64,000 nt of DNA from CAWBRT01 sp963832785 (GTDB lineage Bacteria > Acidobacteriota > Terriglobia > Terriglobales > Acidobacteriaceae): assembly GCA_963832785.1 (NCBI GenBank), contig CAWHVF010000005.1, positions 1,116,001 through 1,180,000 on the forward strand, written 5' to 3'. The notes under the pieces were generated by a model, which was not told the DNA's origin, ran no database searches, and worked only from the letters and a program-made list of their open reading frames with translations. The translations under genes and the position numbers were made by a program. Shown piece by piece: positions 8,329 to 16,905 of the stretch (its first letter is position 1; each line of letters starts with the position of its first letter).

Positions 8329-9488
8329 GGAGGCTCTGATTTAGTTCTCTGCTTTCCACAGCTACTCAGGTTAAAGTGCGAGTGAGTAGGTGGATTGAGA
8401 AGATGAGGCAGAGGACACTGGCGATGATGACCGGCTTTGAGCGGTACACCAAGAAGACGCGGCGTGCGCAGTTTCTGGAAGAGATGGAACAGGTAGTGCC
8501 GTGGAGCAAGCTGTGCGCGTTGATCGAGCCGCATTATCCCCAGCCGGGCAATGGCCGTCCGCCGGTTGGCGTGGAGCGGATGCTGCGCATTTACTTTCTG
8601 CAGCAGTGGTTCAACCTGTCGGACCCGGCGGTGGAAGAGGCGCTGTACGACTCAGTGGTGATGCGGCAGTTCGTGGGCATTGACCTGGGCCGGGAGCCGG
8701 TGCCGGACGAGACCACGGTCTGCAAGTTCCGCCATCGATTGGAAGAGCACAGCCTGGGCGGGCAGATGCTGGAGGCGGTGAACTTGCATTTGCAGAGCAG
8801 GGGCGTACGGATCACGAGGGGGACGATCGTGGACGCGACCATCATTCATGCGCCGTCGTCGACCAAGAACGGCGAGCAGAAGCGTGACCCGGAGATGCAC
8901 CAGACGAAAAAAGGCAAGCAGTGGTACTTCGGAATGAAGGCGCACGTCGGAGTGGACAGCAAGACGAAGCTGGTCCACTCGGCCGTGGCGACGGCGGCCA
9001 ACGTGGCCGACAGCACGGTATTGCCGGAGTTGCTGCACGGGGAAGAAACGAAGGTCTGGGGCGATCAAGCCTATGGCGGGCAGACGGAGGCGATCCGGGA
9101 AGTCGCGCCTGCGGCTCAGGACATGACCAACAAGCGTTATCGCTATAAGGATCGGATCGACGAAGTTGAGCGTGCCAAGAACCGGACGAAGTCGCGGGTG
9201 CGCTCGAAAGTGGAACATGTGTTCGGGGTCCTGAAGCTGAAGTTCGGATTCGTGAAGGTGCGCTATCGAGGTTTGATGAAGAACGCCAACCGGTTGTTCG
9301 CCGCCTTCGCCCTGGTGAACCTATTCCTGGTGCGCAGGAAGCTGTTGTACGCGGCGGCGTAGTGTCTGCGGACACCGCCGACAAGCTGCGGCAAGGGGCC
9401 GCAGGGCAAGGAAATCAGCATTCATAACCGAGATGCAATTGGGAACCTACAGCTTCTCGATCACTGAAGGTTCTTGTTCAGAGGTTCC
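8329..9488 (+). mobile_element. IS5-family insertion sequence, 1160 bp
   Basis: The ends are imperfect inverted repeats: GGAGGCTCTGA on the left (8329-8339) and GGAACCTCTGA as the complement of the right end (9478-9488). CTAG is duplicated at 8325-8328 and 9489-9492, matching the YTAR target of the IS5 group. One full-length transposase gene fills it. The intact transposase and clean duplication suggest a recent insertion. Confidence 0.93.
8376..9362 (+). CDS. IS5-family transposase (DDE)
   Basis: The 328-residue protein has the IS5 N-terminal domain (FERYTKKTRRAQFLEEMEQV, RPPVGVERMLRIYFLQQWFN) and the substrate-like SDPAVEEALYDSVVMRQFVG. The DDE catalytic domain follows: the first Asp in IVDATIIHAP, the second in VWGDQAYGG, and the Glu in SKVEHVFGVLKLKFGF with the Y/R-x-E context of the family. 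GTG 8376 gives the longest form; the ATG at 8403 is an alternative start. It has no frameshift or internal stop and is probably active. Confidence 0.94.
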   Translation: MRVSRWIEKMRQRTLAMMTGFERYTKKTRRAQFLEEMEQVVPWSKLCALIEPHYPQPGNGRPPVGVERMLRIYFLQQWFNLSDPAVEEALYDSVVMRQFVGIDLGREPVPDETTVCKFRHRLEEHSLGGQMLEAVNLHLQSRGVRITRGTIVDATIIHAPSSTKNGEQKRDPEMHQTKKGKQWYFGMKAHVGVDSKTKLVHSAVATAANVADSTVLPELLHGEETKVWGDQAYGGQTEAIREVAPAAQDMTNKRYRYKDRIDEVERAKNRTKSRVRSKVEHVFGVLKLKFGFVKVRYRGLMKNANRLFAAFALVNLFLVRRKLLYAAA

Positions 9489-9743
9489 CTAGCGCGATGG
9501 ATTCTTACCTGTCATGACCGCGTGCAATCCGACCGCATGCCGCTCACCCACGAGTTCTTAAGCCAGATGTTGGGTGCTCCCAGAACCACGGTTACATTGG
9601 CGGCAGGCATGCTGCATGAAGCGGGGCTGATTGATTACTCCCGTGGCCACGTAACCATCAAGAACCGCCAGAAACTTGAGCGTGCCGCTTGCGAATGCTA
9701 TGGAACCGTGCGGGATGAATTTCAGCGCCTTGGGCTGCTTTAG
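9489..9743 (+). pseudogene. Crp/Fnr-like regulator, 3' part
   Basis: After the target duplication the frame resumes with ARWILTCHDRVQSDRMPLTH and the HTH_Crp winged helix (EFLSQMLGAPRTTVTLAAGM). It ends QRLGLL at 9743. This is the DNA-binding half of the gene whose sensor half ends at 8328. A product made from this fragment alone would lack the sensor and dimer helix. Confidence 0.88.
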
Positions 9744-9780
9744 ATTTATGGGTGTTTTGGGAAAATATTAACACGCGGCA

Positions 9781-9794
9781 GTCTGGTATCGGAC
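9781..9794. promoter_or_regulatory. Third, degenerate copy of the GTCTG palindrome
   Basis: GTCTGGTATCGGAC matches the two upstream operator-like sites with one change in the right arm. It is followed by AGAC, so a wider GTCTG-N8-CAGAC is also present. It sits 70 bases ahead of the small gene at 9864, which may be under the same control. Confidence 0.4.
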
Positions 9795-9863
9795 AGACGC
9801 CGGATCTTTGATTTCAATAGGATATGTATTGATAATATATCAACTCTCTTTGGCTGAGACACG

Positions 9864-10097
9864 ATGCGTTCTCATCGCAGCCATAACGACCTCTCCTCCC
9901 AACCGCTGAAGGACAACGCGGGCAGCAAGGATCACGTCCCAACGTGCTCACCTCTCTTCGTACATAACCGAATACCGAATGGCCTGATCGTATCCACCTG
10001 TGTCTTTTGCCAGAGGGTATTTGCCAGCCCCACGCCTGCCGGTCTGAAGCTGGCAGAAGCGGTGCACAAATGCGATTGGTTTAATTGTGTCCAGTAG
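9864..10097 (+). CDS. Small Cys/His protein, unknown function
   Basis: The 77-residue protein has a C-terminal block IVSTCVFCQRVFASPTPAGL followed by KLAEAVHKC. The C-x2-C ... H-x-C arrangement suggests one zinc-binding finger. The N-terminal 40 residues are polar. I recall this layout from small conserved acidobacterial proteins. The end overlaps the next small gene by 11 bases, which suggests translational coupling. Confidence 0.55.
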   Translation: MRSHRSHNDLSSQPLKDNAGSKDHVPTCSPLFVHNRIPNGLIVSTCVFCQRVFASPTPAGLKLAEAVHKCDWFNCVQ

Positions 10098-10275
10098 TGA
10101 ACTCAATTCCGGAAATCAGTTCGAGCGGCAACTGTGCGAGCACTCCGGTAGAACGCTGATCGAATCGCGCTGCCTGCGCTGCGGAGAAATCCTGCTGGGC
10201 ACGGCCATCTTCGGAGACCTGTTGGCACAGGAACAGAAGCATGCCGCGCACTGTAATGGGAAAAACTCGAACTGA
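10087..10275 (+). CDS. Small Cys/His protein, unknown function
   Basis: The 62-residue protein starts at GTG 10087 inside the end of the previous gene. It has CLRCGEILLG and, near the end, KHAAHC, giving a C-x2-C ... H-x2-HC zinc-finger-like pattern related to that of its upstream neighbour. The pair may be diverged duplicates or partners. The function is not known. Confidence 0.5.
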   Translation: MSSSELNSGNQFERQLCEHSGRTLIESRCLRCGEILLGTAIFGDLLAQEQKHAAHCNGKNSN

Positions 10276-10284
10276 AGGGTAAAT

Positions 10285-10527
10285 ATGGGTTTCTGCGAGC
10301 CGAGCCAAGCGACCAAGAAGAAGCTAGCCAAGCTGTATTGGAATAAAGGCTCTGCGCCCTGTGGCGAGTGCAATCTCAATCAGCACAATTGTTGCCGTCC
10401 ACGGTTGGACGGCACCCTCTGTACTTGCTCCTGCCCGAGAGCAATTGCGAGACGGCAAGGCACTGCGCCTCGCGAGAGCCGTTCCAACGATTCGGCTGGA
10501 GTTGTCACCCAGTCAGAGATGACGTAG
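10285..10527 (+). CDS. Doubtful small Cys-rich ORF
   Basis: An 80-codon frame with CGECNLNQHNCC and CTCSC clusters in its middle, starting at ATG 10285 just after the previous small gene. The C-terminal third is low-complexity and polar. Another frame of similar length overlaps it, and neither has a clear ribosome binding site. It may not be a gene. Confidence 0.25.
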   Translation: MGFCEPSQATKKKLAKLYWNKGSAPCGECNLNQHNCCRPRLDGTLCTCSCPRAIARRQGTAPRESRSNDSAGVVTQSEMT

Positions 10528-10562
10528 TAGCCACATTAATGCCGAAACGCCGCGACTCCTAA

Positions 10563-10715
10563 ATGACCGAAGCAGAGCTTGAGAGAAGATGTAAGGAGGT
10601 GCTTACTGAGATTGAGGCCAAACTGGCAAAGACCACTGACGCCGCAACTCGTCAGCGGTGGCTCCATGTGCAAGCCAAATGGCGCATGTTGTTATTCAGA
10701 GAGGGACCGCCATAG
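10563..10715 (+). CDS. Small helical protein, 50 aa
   Basis: ATG 10563 opens a 50-residue frame (MTEAELERRCKEVLTEIEAK ... RQRWLHVQAKWRMLLFREGPP) with strongly amphipathic helical character and codon use like a real gene. There is no Cys motif and no known family. It ends 22 bases before the decayed SRAP gene on the other strand. Confidence 0.4.
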   Translation: MTEAELERRCKEVLTEIEAKLAKTTDAATRQRWLHVQAKWRMLLFREGPP

Positions 10716-10736
10716 AACTGATCCACGCCGCGTCGA

Positions 10737-11060
10737 TTAAGAACTGAACCAGCCCGGCAGAATCACCGGCATGCGGTCATGCACATCGACCATGAGGCGA
10801 TTCGGTGTGGTCGTCAAAGGCGCGGCATGGACCGTGATCGAGCAGGTTTCAACAATTCGCCTTGCGGGTTCTTCCAGTAATCCCATATCCCCGGCAAAAG
10901 CAAATAGCGAGTCGTCATGCATGCCGAAATGGAAGGGTTGTTTTATCCTGTGCCCTTCTTCCATTCGTAGAACCCATCGGCGGGGATCAGGCAACGGCGA
11001 TTCTTAAACGAATCACGGTGAGCAGGTTTTGCGGCAATGGTCTCCGCTGGAGCAGAGTTT
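10737..11060 (-). pseudogene. SRAP-domain (YedK/HMCES-like) gene remnant
   Basis: Fragments of an SOS-response-associated peptidase are read on the minus strand: AETIAAKPAHRDSFKNRRCL then IPADGFYEWKK (about 11048-10965). After a frameshift come QPFHFGMHDDSLFAFAG and TTTPNRLMVDVHDRMPVILP. The family covalently shields abasic DNA with Cys2, which lies in the lost N-terminus. The C-terminal third after VILP is also missing. At least one frameshift and both end losses make it non-functional. Confidence 0.8.
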
Positions 11061-11061
11061 C

Positions 11062-11376
11062 AGAACACATCGAGTGCTAACCCATGCCAGCGCAGATGCT
11101 GCGATGGTCAACTTTCTCCACGACCGTTGCGATCAGTTATGTGTCGTCGCCATAAAGAACCATCGAACACTCACAACGGACGATCCGCCTGGGTCAGTTA
11201 AATATTTCCTTTGACACGCTCGGGTATTGCCCACAAAATAAGCGTCACGGATACGCACATCCTTTTAAATCGCCGGCTCCTCGTGCTTTAAGCCCGGAGG
11301 TGGTACTGCTTTTTGGCTGCCACGGTCGCGGGGAGTAAAGTATGCAAGCAAAGCAAACGACCGAGAGGAACAATTT
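11062..11376. other. Spacer upstream of the symporter gene
   Basis: About 315 bases between the SRAP remnant and the symporter. There is no supportable gene; a short plus-strand frame at 11029-11214 lies over the decayed SRAP N-terminus. The GAGAGGAAC sequence just before 11377 is the probable ribosome binding site. I could not identify a clear promoter. Confidence 0.4.
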
Positions 11377-12636
11377 ATGACTACGGAAAACGTAACAGAG
11401 AGAGTTTCGAAACCTAAACGAGTTCCCTTGTGGATTCAGATCGTCATAGGCCTGATCCTAGGCTGTGTGATCGGCGCCTTGTGGCCAAAGCTCGGTACAG
11501 CTTTACAGCCGTTTGGGACGGCGTTCATCAAAGCCATCAAGATGATCGTAATACCCCTGGTATTTTCGGCAGTCACCTTGGGCATCTACAAGATGAGTGC
11601 CAACTTTAAGACATTGGGAAGATTAGCCGTGCTGGCTTTCGGCTGGTTTTACTTTGCCACGGGCTGCTGCGTTGCTCTCGGCATAGTGCTGAACGCGATA
11701 TTCCATCCCGGAGCAGGGGTCGCCCTTAAAGCCACTGGGACTATTCCGGCGAATCTTGCGCACTCAATCAATTGGGTAAAGTTTCTGCTGGATATCATTC
11801 CCGACAACATCGTTTGGGCTACCTCTCAGCAGATGATAATTCCAACCTTGTTTTTTGCCATTTGTTTTGGCCTTGCCTTGGGCAGAGCGGGCAAGGTTAC
11901 CGAGCCTGTGGTCAAAGTGCTCGAAGGCATCATGCAGGCGATGTTCAAATTGACTCAAGGCATTGTGGCGTATTCACCTGTGGCGGTTTTCGGCATCATG
12001 GCCTGGGTGTTTGCGACTCAAGGTGGCGCAATGCTCTTTGCTATGGCTAAGCTCATCGCTTTGATGTACCTGGGGCTCGTGGTCGTAGCAATCGCTTTCT
12101 GTATCATCATGCTTCTGCTCGGATATCCCCCGTTCGGTACGATCAAGAAGGTCGCTGAGCCGCTGCTGCTGGCCTTTACGACCTGCTCCTCGGAAGTAAC
12201 CCTTCCGGTGCACATGCAGATTCTGGAAAATACAGGCATTCCCAATAAAGTGGTATCGTTCGTTCTGCCGTTGGGATATAGCTTCAACCTGGATGGTGCA
12301 GCGCTTTACCAATCTCTGACGGTATGCTTTTTGGCAGAAGCCTACGGCCTGCATCTGGATCTTCCCGCGATCCTCACAATCCTTTTGACAACTCTGATCG
12401 CGAACAAGGGCACTGCTAACATACCGGCTGCCTCACTCGTAATATTGGCGGTCATCCTAACATCGATTAACCTTCCGGTGGAAGCTATCGCGATTGTTGC
12501 CGGGGTGGATCGATTCATGGATATGGGCCGCACTACGGTCAATGTATTCGGTAATACCTGTGCTGCCCTGCTCCTCAACAAATTTGGAGGTAAGGGCATT
12601 GCTGAGGACACGTTGGCAATGTCGCAATCCGCTTAA
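11377..12636 (+). CDS. Dicarboxylate/amino acid:cation symporter (DAACS family)
   Basis: The 419-residue protein has eight or so membrane helices and the family's transport core. This includes FTTCSSEVTLP (re-entrant serine-rich loop), GYSFNLDGAALY, IANKGTANIPAAS and DRFMDMGRTTVNVFGN, which together bind the substrate carboxylates and Na+ or H+. It imports glutamate, aspartate or C4-dicarboxylates. The start follows AGAGGAAC. The loop is CSSEV rather than SSSS/T, so substrate preference is open. A second member of the family, only distantly similar, lies at 44001. Confidence 0.9.
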   Translation: MTTENVTERVSKPKRVPLWIQIVIGLILGCVIGALWPKLGTALQPFGTAFIKAIKMIVIPLVFSAVTLGIYKMSANFKTLGRLAVLAFGWFYFATGCCVALGIVLNAIFHPGAGVALKATGTIPANLAHSINWVKFLLDIIPDNIVWATSQQMIIPTLFFAICFGLALGRAGKVTEPVVKVLEGIMQAMFKLTQGIVAYSPVAVFGIMAWVFATQGGAMLFAMAKLIALMYLGLVVVAIAFCIIMLLLGYPPFGTIKKVAEPLLLAFTTCSSEVTLPVHMQILENTGIPNKVVSFVLPLGYSFNLDGAALYQSLTVCFLAEAYGLHLDLPAILTILLTTLIANKGTANIPAASLVILAVILTSINLPVEAIAIVAGVDRFMDMGRTTVNVFGNTCAALLLNKFGGKGIAEDTLAMSQSA

Positions 12637-12750
12637 GGACGGCTGTAAACGGCTCCTGGGAGGTTCGTGGGACGGCTGGAAGGGCTCTTGGTTTTTGGGG
12701 TTATTTGCCCCAATTTGACCTCAAACCCGTCCAGCCGCCATACGGGTTTC

Positions 12751-13590
12751 TTACGCAGCAGGTTTCAGGTTCCGCACTCCTTCGCCTTCGAGGCTGCCTC
12801 GCACTGCATGATGATGTTCTGGAGCGGGGAAGCCAGCCTCGCCAAACGTGTGCCGTATCATACTGTTCGTGTCGAAATAGACTTGCCAGTAATGCTCATT
12901 GGCGCAAAACGGGCGAACGACCAATCTCGGCCCCGCCAAAGTGAACTCAAATATCTCGACAATGGGAGGCGGGGTTGAAAGCACGTTCGGGATGCGTGCA
13001 ATCCCGTTCTTCAACAGGGCTATTGCCCGACTTGGATCGACCTCATGCGAGATTTCGACAGTCAGGTCTACACGGCGATAATCATTGCGCGTGTAATTCT
13101 GGATGGTATCTCCGAAGACCTTGGCATTGCCGACGATTGCCACCACGTTTCCGGGAGTGTTGAGCGTTGTGGTAAATAGCCCGATTGCCTCGACAGTACC
13201 AGTCACTCCTCCAACTTCAACATAGTCGCCCGTCTTGAACGGTCGCAAAACCAGCAGGAAGAATCCGGCTGCAAAATTTGCCAGCAGGCCGCTCCACGCC
13301 GCCCCGATTGCGAGGCCGACACCGACGAGCAGAGCCGCGAAGGAAGCCGTCTGAACGCCGAAGAAGCCGAGCAAGGCAACGACGAGGACGACATTAAGCA
13401 GAATGCCAAGTGCCGACTGCATGTAGGCCACAAGGGTGCGATCAAGGCTTTGCCGATCAAGTGCGCGTCCCATGATTTTGAGTGCGAACCGGATTAACCA
13501 GCGCCCGACAAACCAAATAACAATCGCCCCCAGAATCTTCAAGGCGACTGCCGTCAGAAGAGCCAGTCCTGTTTGAATCGTTGTATTCAT
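12751..13590 (-). CDS. Small-conductance mechanosensitive channel (MscS)
   Basis: The 279-residue protein has three membrane helices. The third carries the Gly/Ala-rich pore (LLVGVGLAIGAAWSGLLANFAAG), followed by the beta domain (PFKTGDYVEVGGVTGTVEAIGLFTTTLNTP) and the cytoplasmic cage. It opens under membrane tension to release solutes. I chose the ATG at 13590, which has GGAGG upstream; a longer frame to 13722 adds residues without family likeness. The length matches E. coli MscS. It is divergent from the DsbD-like gene. Confidence 0.93.
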   Translation of the reverse strand: MNTTIQTGLALLTAVALKILGAIVIWFVGRWLIRFALKIMGRALDRQSLDRTLVAYMQSALGILLNVVLVVALLGFFGVQTASFAALLVGVGLAIGAAWSGLLANFAAGFFLLVLRPFKTGDYVEVGGVTGTVEAIGLFTTTLNTPGNVVAIVGNAKVFGDTIQNYTRNDYRRVDLTVEISHEVDPSRAIALLKNGIARIPNVLSTPPPIVEIFEFTLAGPRLVVRPFCANEHYWQVYFDTNSMIRHTFGEAGFPAPEHHHAVRGSLEGEGVRNLKPAA

Positions 13591-13791
13591 GCCGAACCTC
13601 CATGGCGAAATTGCGAATTGTGCTGTGGACAGCGGCTCACAAAGCCATTTCCTCTTTGATACGGCGACACGAGAGAAGGTTTCCACTGGGATCACGCAGA
13701 CGGGTATATCCAACACGGACACCCATTGCCGCCGCCGGGTTGCACCGAAAGCCGGAATCCTGCAATCTAATAATTTCGAGTCCGGCCACGA

Positions 13792-14640
13792 ATGCGTACA
13801 TTGCTACCAACCTGCGTTTGTCTCCTTGGGCTGGCTGCCGCTTGCTCCCATGCGCCGCAGCCCGCCCAGCAGGCGCAAACGCCGCCGACACATTCGAAAG
13901 CCGCCTTCATCGTCGAGCAATCGACGGTGCAGCCGGGTTCCCAAGCAAATCTCGGCATTAAATTCATCACCGACAGCGGATGGCACATCTACTGGCAGAA
14001 TCCAGGCGACTCCGGTGAGCCACCGCGAATCCAGTGGCGACTCCCAGCAGGGGTAACAGCCGGAAGCTTGCAATGGCCTGTCCCAAAACGCATGAAGAAT
14101 CCCGCAGGGACAGATTACGGTTACGAAGGCATCACGGTGCTGCTTACCAGTTTGCAGATTCCACCCACCGCCCAACCCGGCAACACAATTGATGTCAGCG
14201 GCGACTTGCGCTGGCTCGTTTGTCACGACATCTGCGTTCCGCAGCGTTTGCAGCTAAGCGTTCCCATCCGCATCGGCGACTCCACGGCCGTCGATGCCGC
14301 TGCCCGCCCGTTGTTCCAGTCTGCCGCTGAGCGCATTCCCAAGCCGCTGCCCGCCAGCTTTCACCCAAGGGTGACAAGCTCGCCTGACAGTTTCCGATTG
14401 ACTTTGGTTTCGGCTGAGCCGATCACGCAGGCTGAATTCTTCCCTGGCGAACCAGAGCAGATTGACAATGGGGCACCGCAGGGGTCGGTGACCAAAGCTG
14501 GCGTGTTCCGCTTGACTCTGAAAAAAGCAGAAAATCTTCAACGAGACCCGCAACGCCTGACTGGCGTCATTGTTATTAATGCGAGGGAAGCATACAAACT
14601 CGATGCACCAGTGCGCCCGGCCACACAGAAAGGAAGATAG
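13792..14640 (+). CDS. DsbD N-terminal-domain-like exported protein
   Basis: The 282-residue protein has a hydrophobic leader with a Cys at 18 (LLGLAAAC), probably exported and perhaps lipid-anchored although the lipobox is weak. The body matches the DsbC/DsbD N-terminal domain: DSGWHIYWQNPGDSGEPPRI, TDYGYEGITVLL, and LRWLVCHDICVPQ with the two redox Cys. The transmembrane and thioredoxin parts of full DsbD are absent, so it probably receives or delivers electrons as a separate periplasmic carrier. The next gene, 6 bases downstream, is a redoxin and likely partner. Confidence 0.82.
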   Translation: MRTLLPTCVCLLGLAAACSHAPQPAQQAQTPPTHSKAAFIVEQSTVQPGSQANLGIKFITDSGWHIYWQNPGDSGEPPRIQWRLPAGVTAGSLQWPVPKRMKNPAGTDYGYEGITVLLTSLQIPPTAQPGNTIDVSGDLRWLVCHDICVPQRLQLSVPIRIGDSTAVDAAARPLFQSAAERIPKPLPASFHPRVTSSPDSFRLTLVSAEPITQAEFFPGEPEQIDNGAPQGSVTKAGVFRLTLKKAENLQRDPQRLTGVIVINAREAYKLDAPVRPATQKGR

Positions 14641-14646
14641 CCACAT

Positions 14647-15249
14647 ATGAAACGGAAAACGTCAATCCTGCCGTTATTTTTGTTTCTTGCGCTTCCGGTT
14701 TTCGCTGCCCGCGTGGGAGAGCCTGCGCCTGCGTTCACCGCAACCGATAGCAACGGTCGCCAGCACTCGCTAGCGCAGTACAAGGGGAAGTTCGTTGTTC
14801 TGGAGTGGCACAACCAGGGATGCCCGTATGTGGGAAAACATTACGGCAGCGGAAATATGCAGAAACTGCAGAAATATTGGACGGGGAAAGGCGTGATCTG
14901 GCTGACGGTTATTTCATCGGCACCCGGAGAACAGGGCTATGTCACGGCAGATCAGGAAAACGACTACCTGAAGAAAATGAATGCCGCCCCGACTGCGGCG
15001 CTGCTTGACCCCAAGGGCGACCTCGGCCATCTCTACGGTGCAAGGACCAGCCCGCAAATGTTCGTCATCAATCCGCAGGGCGAACTGATTTACGACGGCG
15101 CGATCGATGACAAGCCGACGACAGACCAGGCCGATATCGCCGGGGCGAAGAACTACGTGGCGGCGGCACTTGAGCAGGCGATGGCGGGCAAGCCGGTGGC
15201 GGTGGCTACCAGCCGTCCGTATGGCTGTTCCGTGAAGTACGCAAGGTGA
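14647..15249 (+). CDS. Exported redoxin (AhpC/TSA-like)
   Basis: The 200-residue protein has a signal peptide (residues 1-20, ending PVFAA) and a thioredoxin fold: VGEPAPAFTATDSNGRQHSL, then VVLEWHNQGCPYVGKHYGSG with a single redox Cys59. It ends in a segment with Cys195. The family (redoxin with a lone N-terminal Cys) acts in the periplasm and may be reduced by the DsbD-like protein encoded just upstream. The gap is 6 bases, so they form an operon. Confidence 0.82.
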   Translation: MKRKTSILPLFLFLALPVFAARVGEPAPAFTATDSNGRQHSLAQYKGKFVVLEWHNQGCPYVGKHYGSGNMQKLQKYWTGKGVIWLTVISSAPGEQGYVTADQENDYLKKMNAAPTAALLDPKGDLGHLYGARTSPQMFVINPQGELIYDGAIDDKPTTDQADIAGAKNYVAAALEQAMAGKPVAVATSRPYGCSVKYAR

Positions 15250-15851
15250 GTTCTAGCTGAAGGACATTCCACCAAGACCTCGGCACACACCCTGCCGCAC
15301 CTGAAGCATGGCACGAGGGTCGCCACGCCTGGAATCGGCTCTGGGGCGCAAGTCGGGGGCGGCAGGGCGGTTTTGCCGTTTATTGCCGGTTTTTTGCACT
15401 GTGCCGGGGCTTCGCTTCCAGTTGCTGGCCAGCGACAATGGGCGAAACATAAGCTGTTGCGGGTAACTAGCAAAACAAGGGGTTAACGGCACCCCTCTAC
15501 TTCGGGTTTGGTGTCTTCCCGTGTCTCTGGGGCGTCTATGGTGCGGGTGAACTTAAGCTAAGGTATTACAATAGCTTACGAAAAAATTCCCCCCGCCGAA
15601 AGCCGGAACTGCAAAACTTTACTAAAAACCTTACAAAATTTTTGGAGAAAACGGGTGGGAAGTCGGTACAGTTCCGGGTGGCTGCACCAAAACATGTGCG
15701 AATTTCCACTGCATATCACAGGTTTCTTGGGTTTTCCACCATTGTTCACAGAAAACTGCTTCGCCATCTCGTCTTTGATGCCCTAGTATCGGGGCATCAA
15801 GGGGGCCAAGGCCAAAAGAGTTGATGTAAAGAACTCACATATGAGGTGAAC
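15250..15851. other. 600-base spacer, likely island edge
   Basis: No supportable gene. It holds a short hairpin GGGGTTAACGGCACCCC (about 15479-15495) and becomes AT-rich after about 15550, ahead of the AT-richer orphan gene. The change in composition suggests the border of transferred DNA. I found no integrase and no clear duplicated attachment site. Confidence 0.4.
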
Positions 15852-16706
15852 ATGGCTGACGCTACACCACTTGAACTGGTCTATGAGGGCGAAGAGGTAG
15901 ATGACGGTACTATCCCTGTAGACTACCTGATTCAATCGCTTATCGGTTTCTCCGGTGCATACGACAAGATTGCGGGGCGGACACAACCAGATACCGCATA
16001 CCGTATCCGCGTTCTTGGGTTGAGGAGGGACTCCACCCATATTCTCATGGATGTTATTGAGTGGGTGCTTGTGAATCCCGCTGCGGCAGAAGTCATTGAG
16101 ACGGGGATAATTGCTGTTGCTGCAGGTGCCTACAAAATCACTAAAGATATTGGGAAATATATTAGTGCAAAGAAGAAGCTAAAAGGGGCGTCACCTACCA
16201 AAGAGCAAATTATCGTTGAGGGAGAAAATATTTTCCTGCTCTTATCATCAGGGGAAAAACTTCCTTTGACTAAAGAACAAGCCCAAATACTACTACAAGG
16301 GCTCCTCGACTCTGATCTCAACAAACTATCTATGCCCTTAGATGATCCCAAAGTTGATAGGTTTGAACTGAGGCACAAGAATGAAGTGGTCGCAGAAATC
16401 AACAAAGCTGAACGGCCATTCTTTTTTAAAGCTGAAGCAGCGGTCACTTCAACTCGTGATGATGTGTGGATGGAAGGGGTGTTGAACAGCCTCACGAAAG
16501 ACCGTGCCCGAGGAACTTTTCACAGCAGCTCTGGCAAGCATATTCCATATCATTTCGCGGGGACGGATGAGCAACAGCTTCTTCAGGCATTTGCCCACAA
16601 TGGGCTTGTAAGGGCATTATCGAAAGTTAGCCTCGATGCTGACTTGAATCCAACGTCAATGGAAATAAAGAGCCTCCAACTCAGCCAAAGAGGTTTGTTT
16701 AACTGA
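15852..16706 (+). CDS. Unknown protein, accessory-type, AT-richer than neighbours
   Basis: The 284-residue protein starts at ATG 15852 behind GAGGTG; a GTG two codons earlier is possible. It opens with PLELVYEGEEVDDGTIPVDY, has a hydrophobic segment around residues 72-100 (LVNPAAAEVIETGIIAVAAG), then a charged mixed region, and ends with an EIKSLQLSQRGLF tail. I do not recognise the family. The gene is clearly richer in A and T than both flanks and is isolated. It looks horizontally acquired, for example a defence or mobile-element cargo gene, but nothing in the sequence proves that. Confidence 0.65.
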   Translation: MADATPLELVYEGEEVDDGTIPVDYLIQSLIGFSGAYDKIAGRTQPDTAYRIRVLGLRRDSTHILMDVIEWVLVNPAAAEVIETGIIAVAAGAYKITKDIGKYISAKKKLKGASPTKEQIIVEGENIFLLLSSGEKLPLTKEQAQILLQGLLDSDLNKLSMPLDDPKVDRFELRHKNEVVAEINKAERPFFFKAEAAVTSTRDDVWMEGVLNSLTKDRARGTFHSSSGKHIPYHFAGTDEQQLLQAFAHNGLVRALSKVSLDADLNPTSMEIKSLQLSQRGLFN

Positions 16707-16905
16707 TTATCCCAGCTTATTCACCATTTTTTTCGACAGTGTGCCCGCGCTAGTCGAAAAGCCCGCAAACCGGCTCAATTTTGTCTACGCGCTTTTCCCG
16801 ATTGCCTGGCCAGGCATCTAAGGGTACACTTGCTTCCCACCGCAACTCAGAGCTCGCTTCTATCCCAATTTCCCCGGTTTCAGCGGAGGATTCAGGAGGT
16901 CGGCA

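Noticed and set aside
12637..12750. Rho-independent terminator after the first symporter
   Set aside because: A weak GGGG/CCCC stem is present but no T-run follows at the right place.
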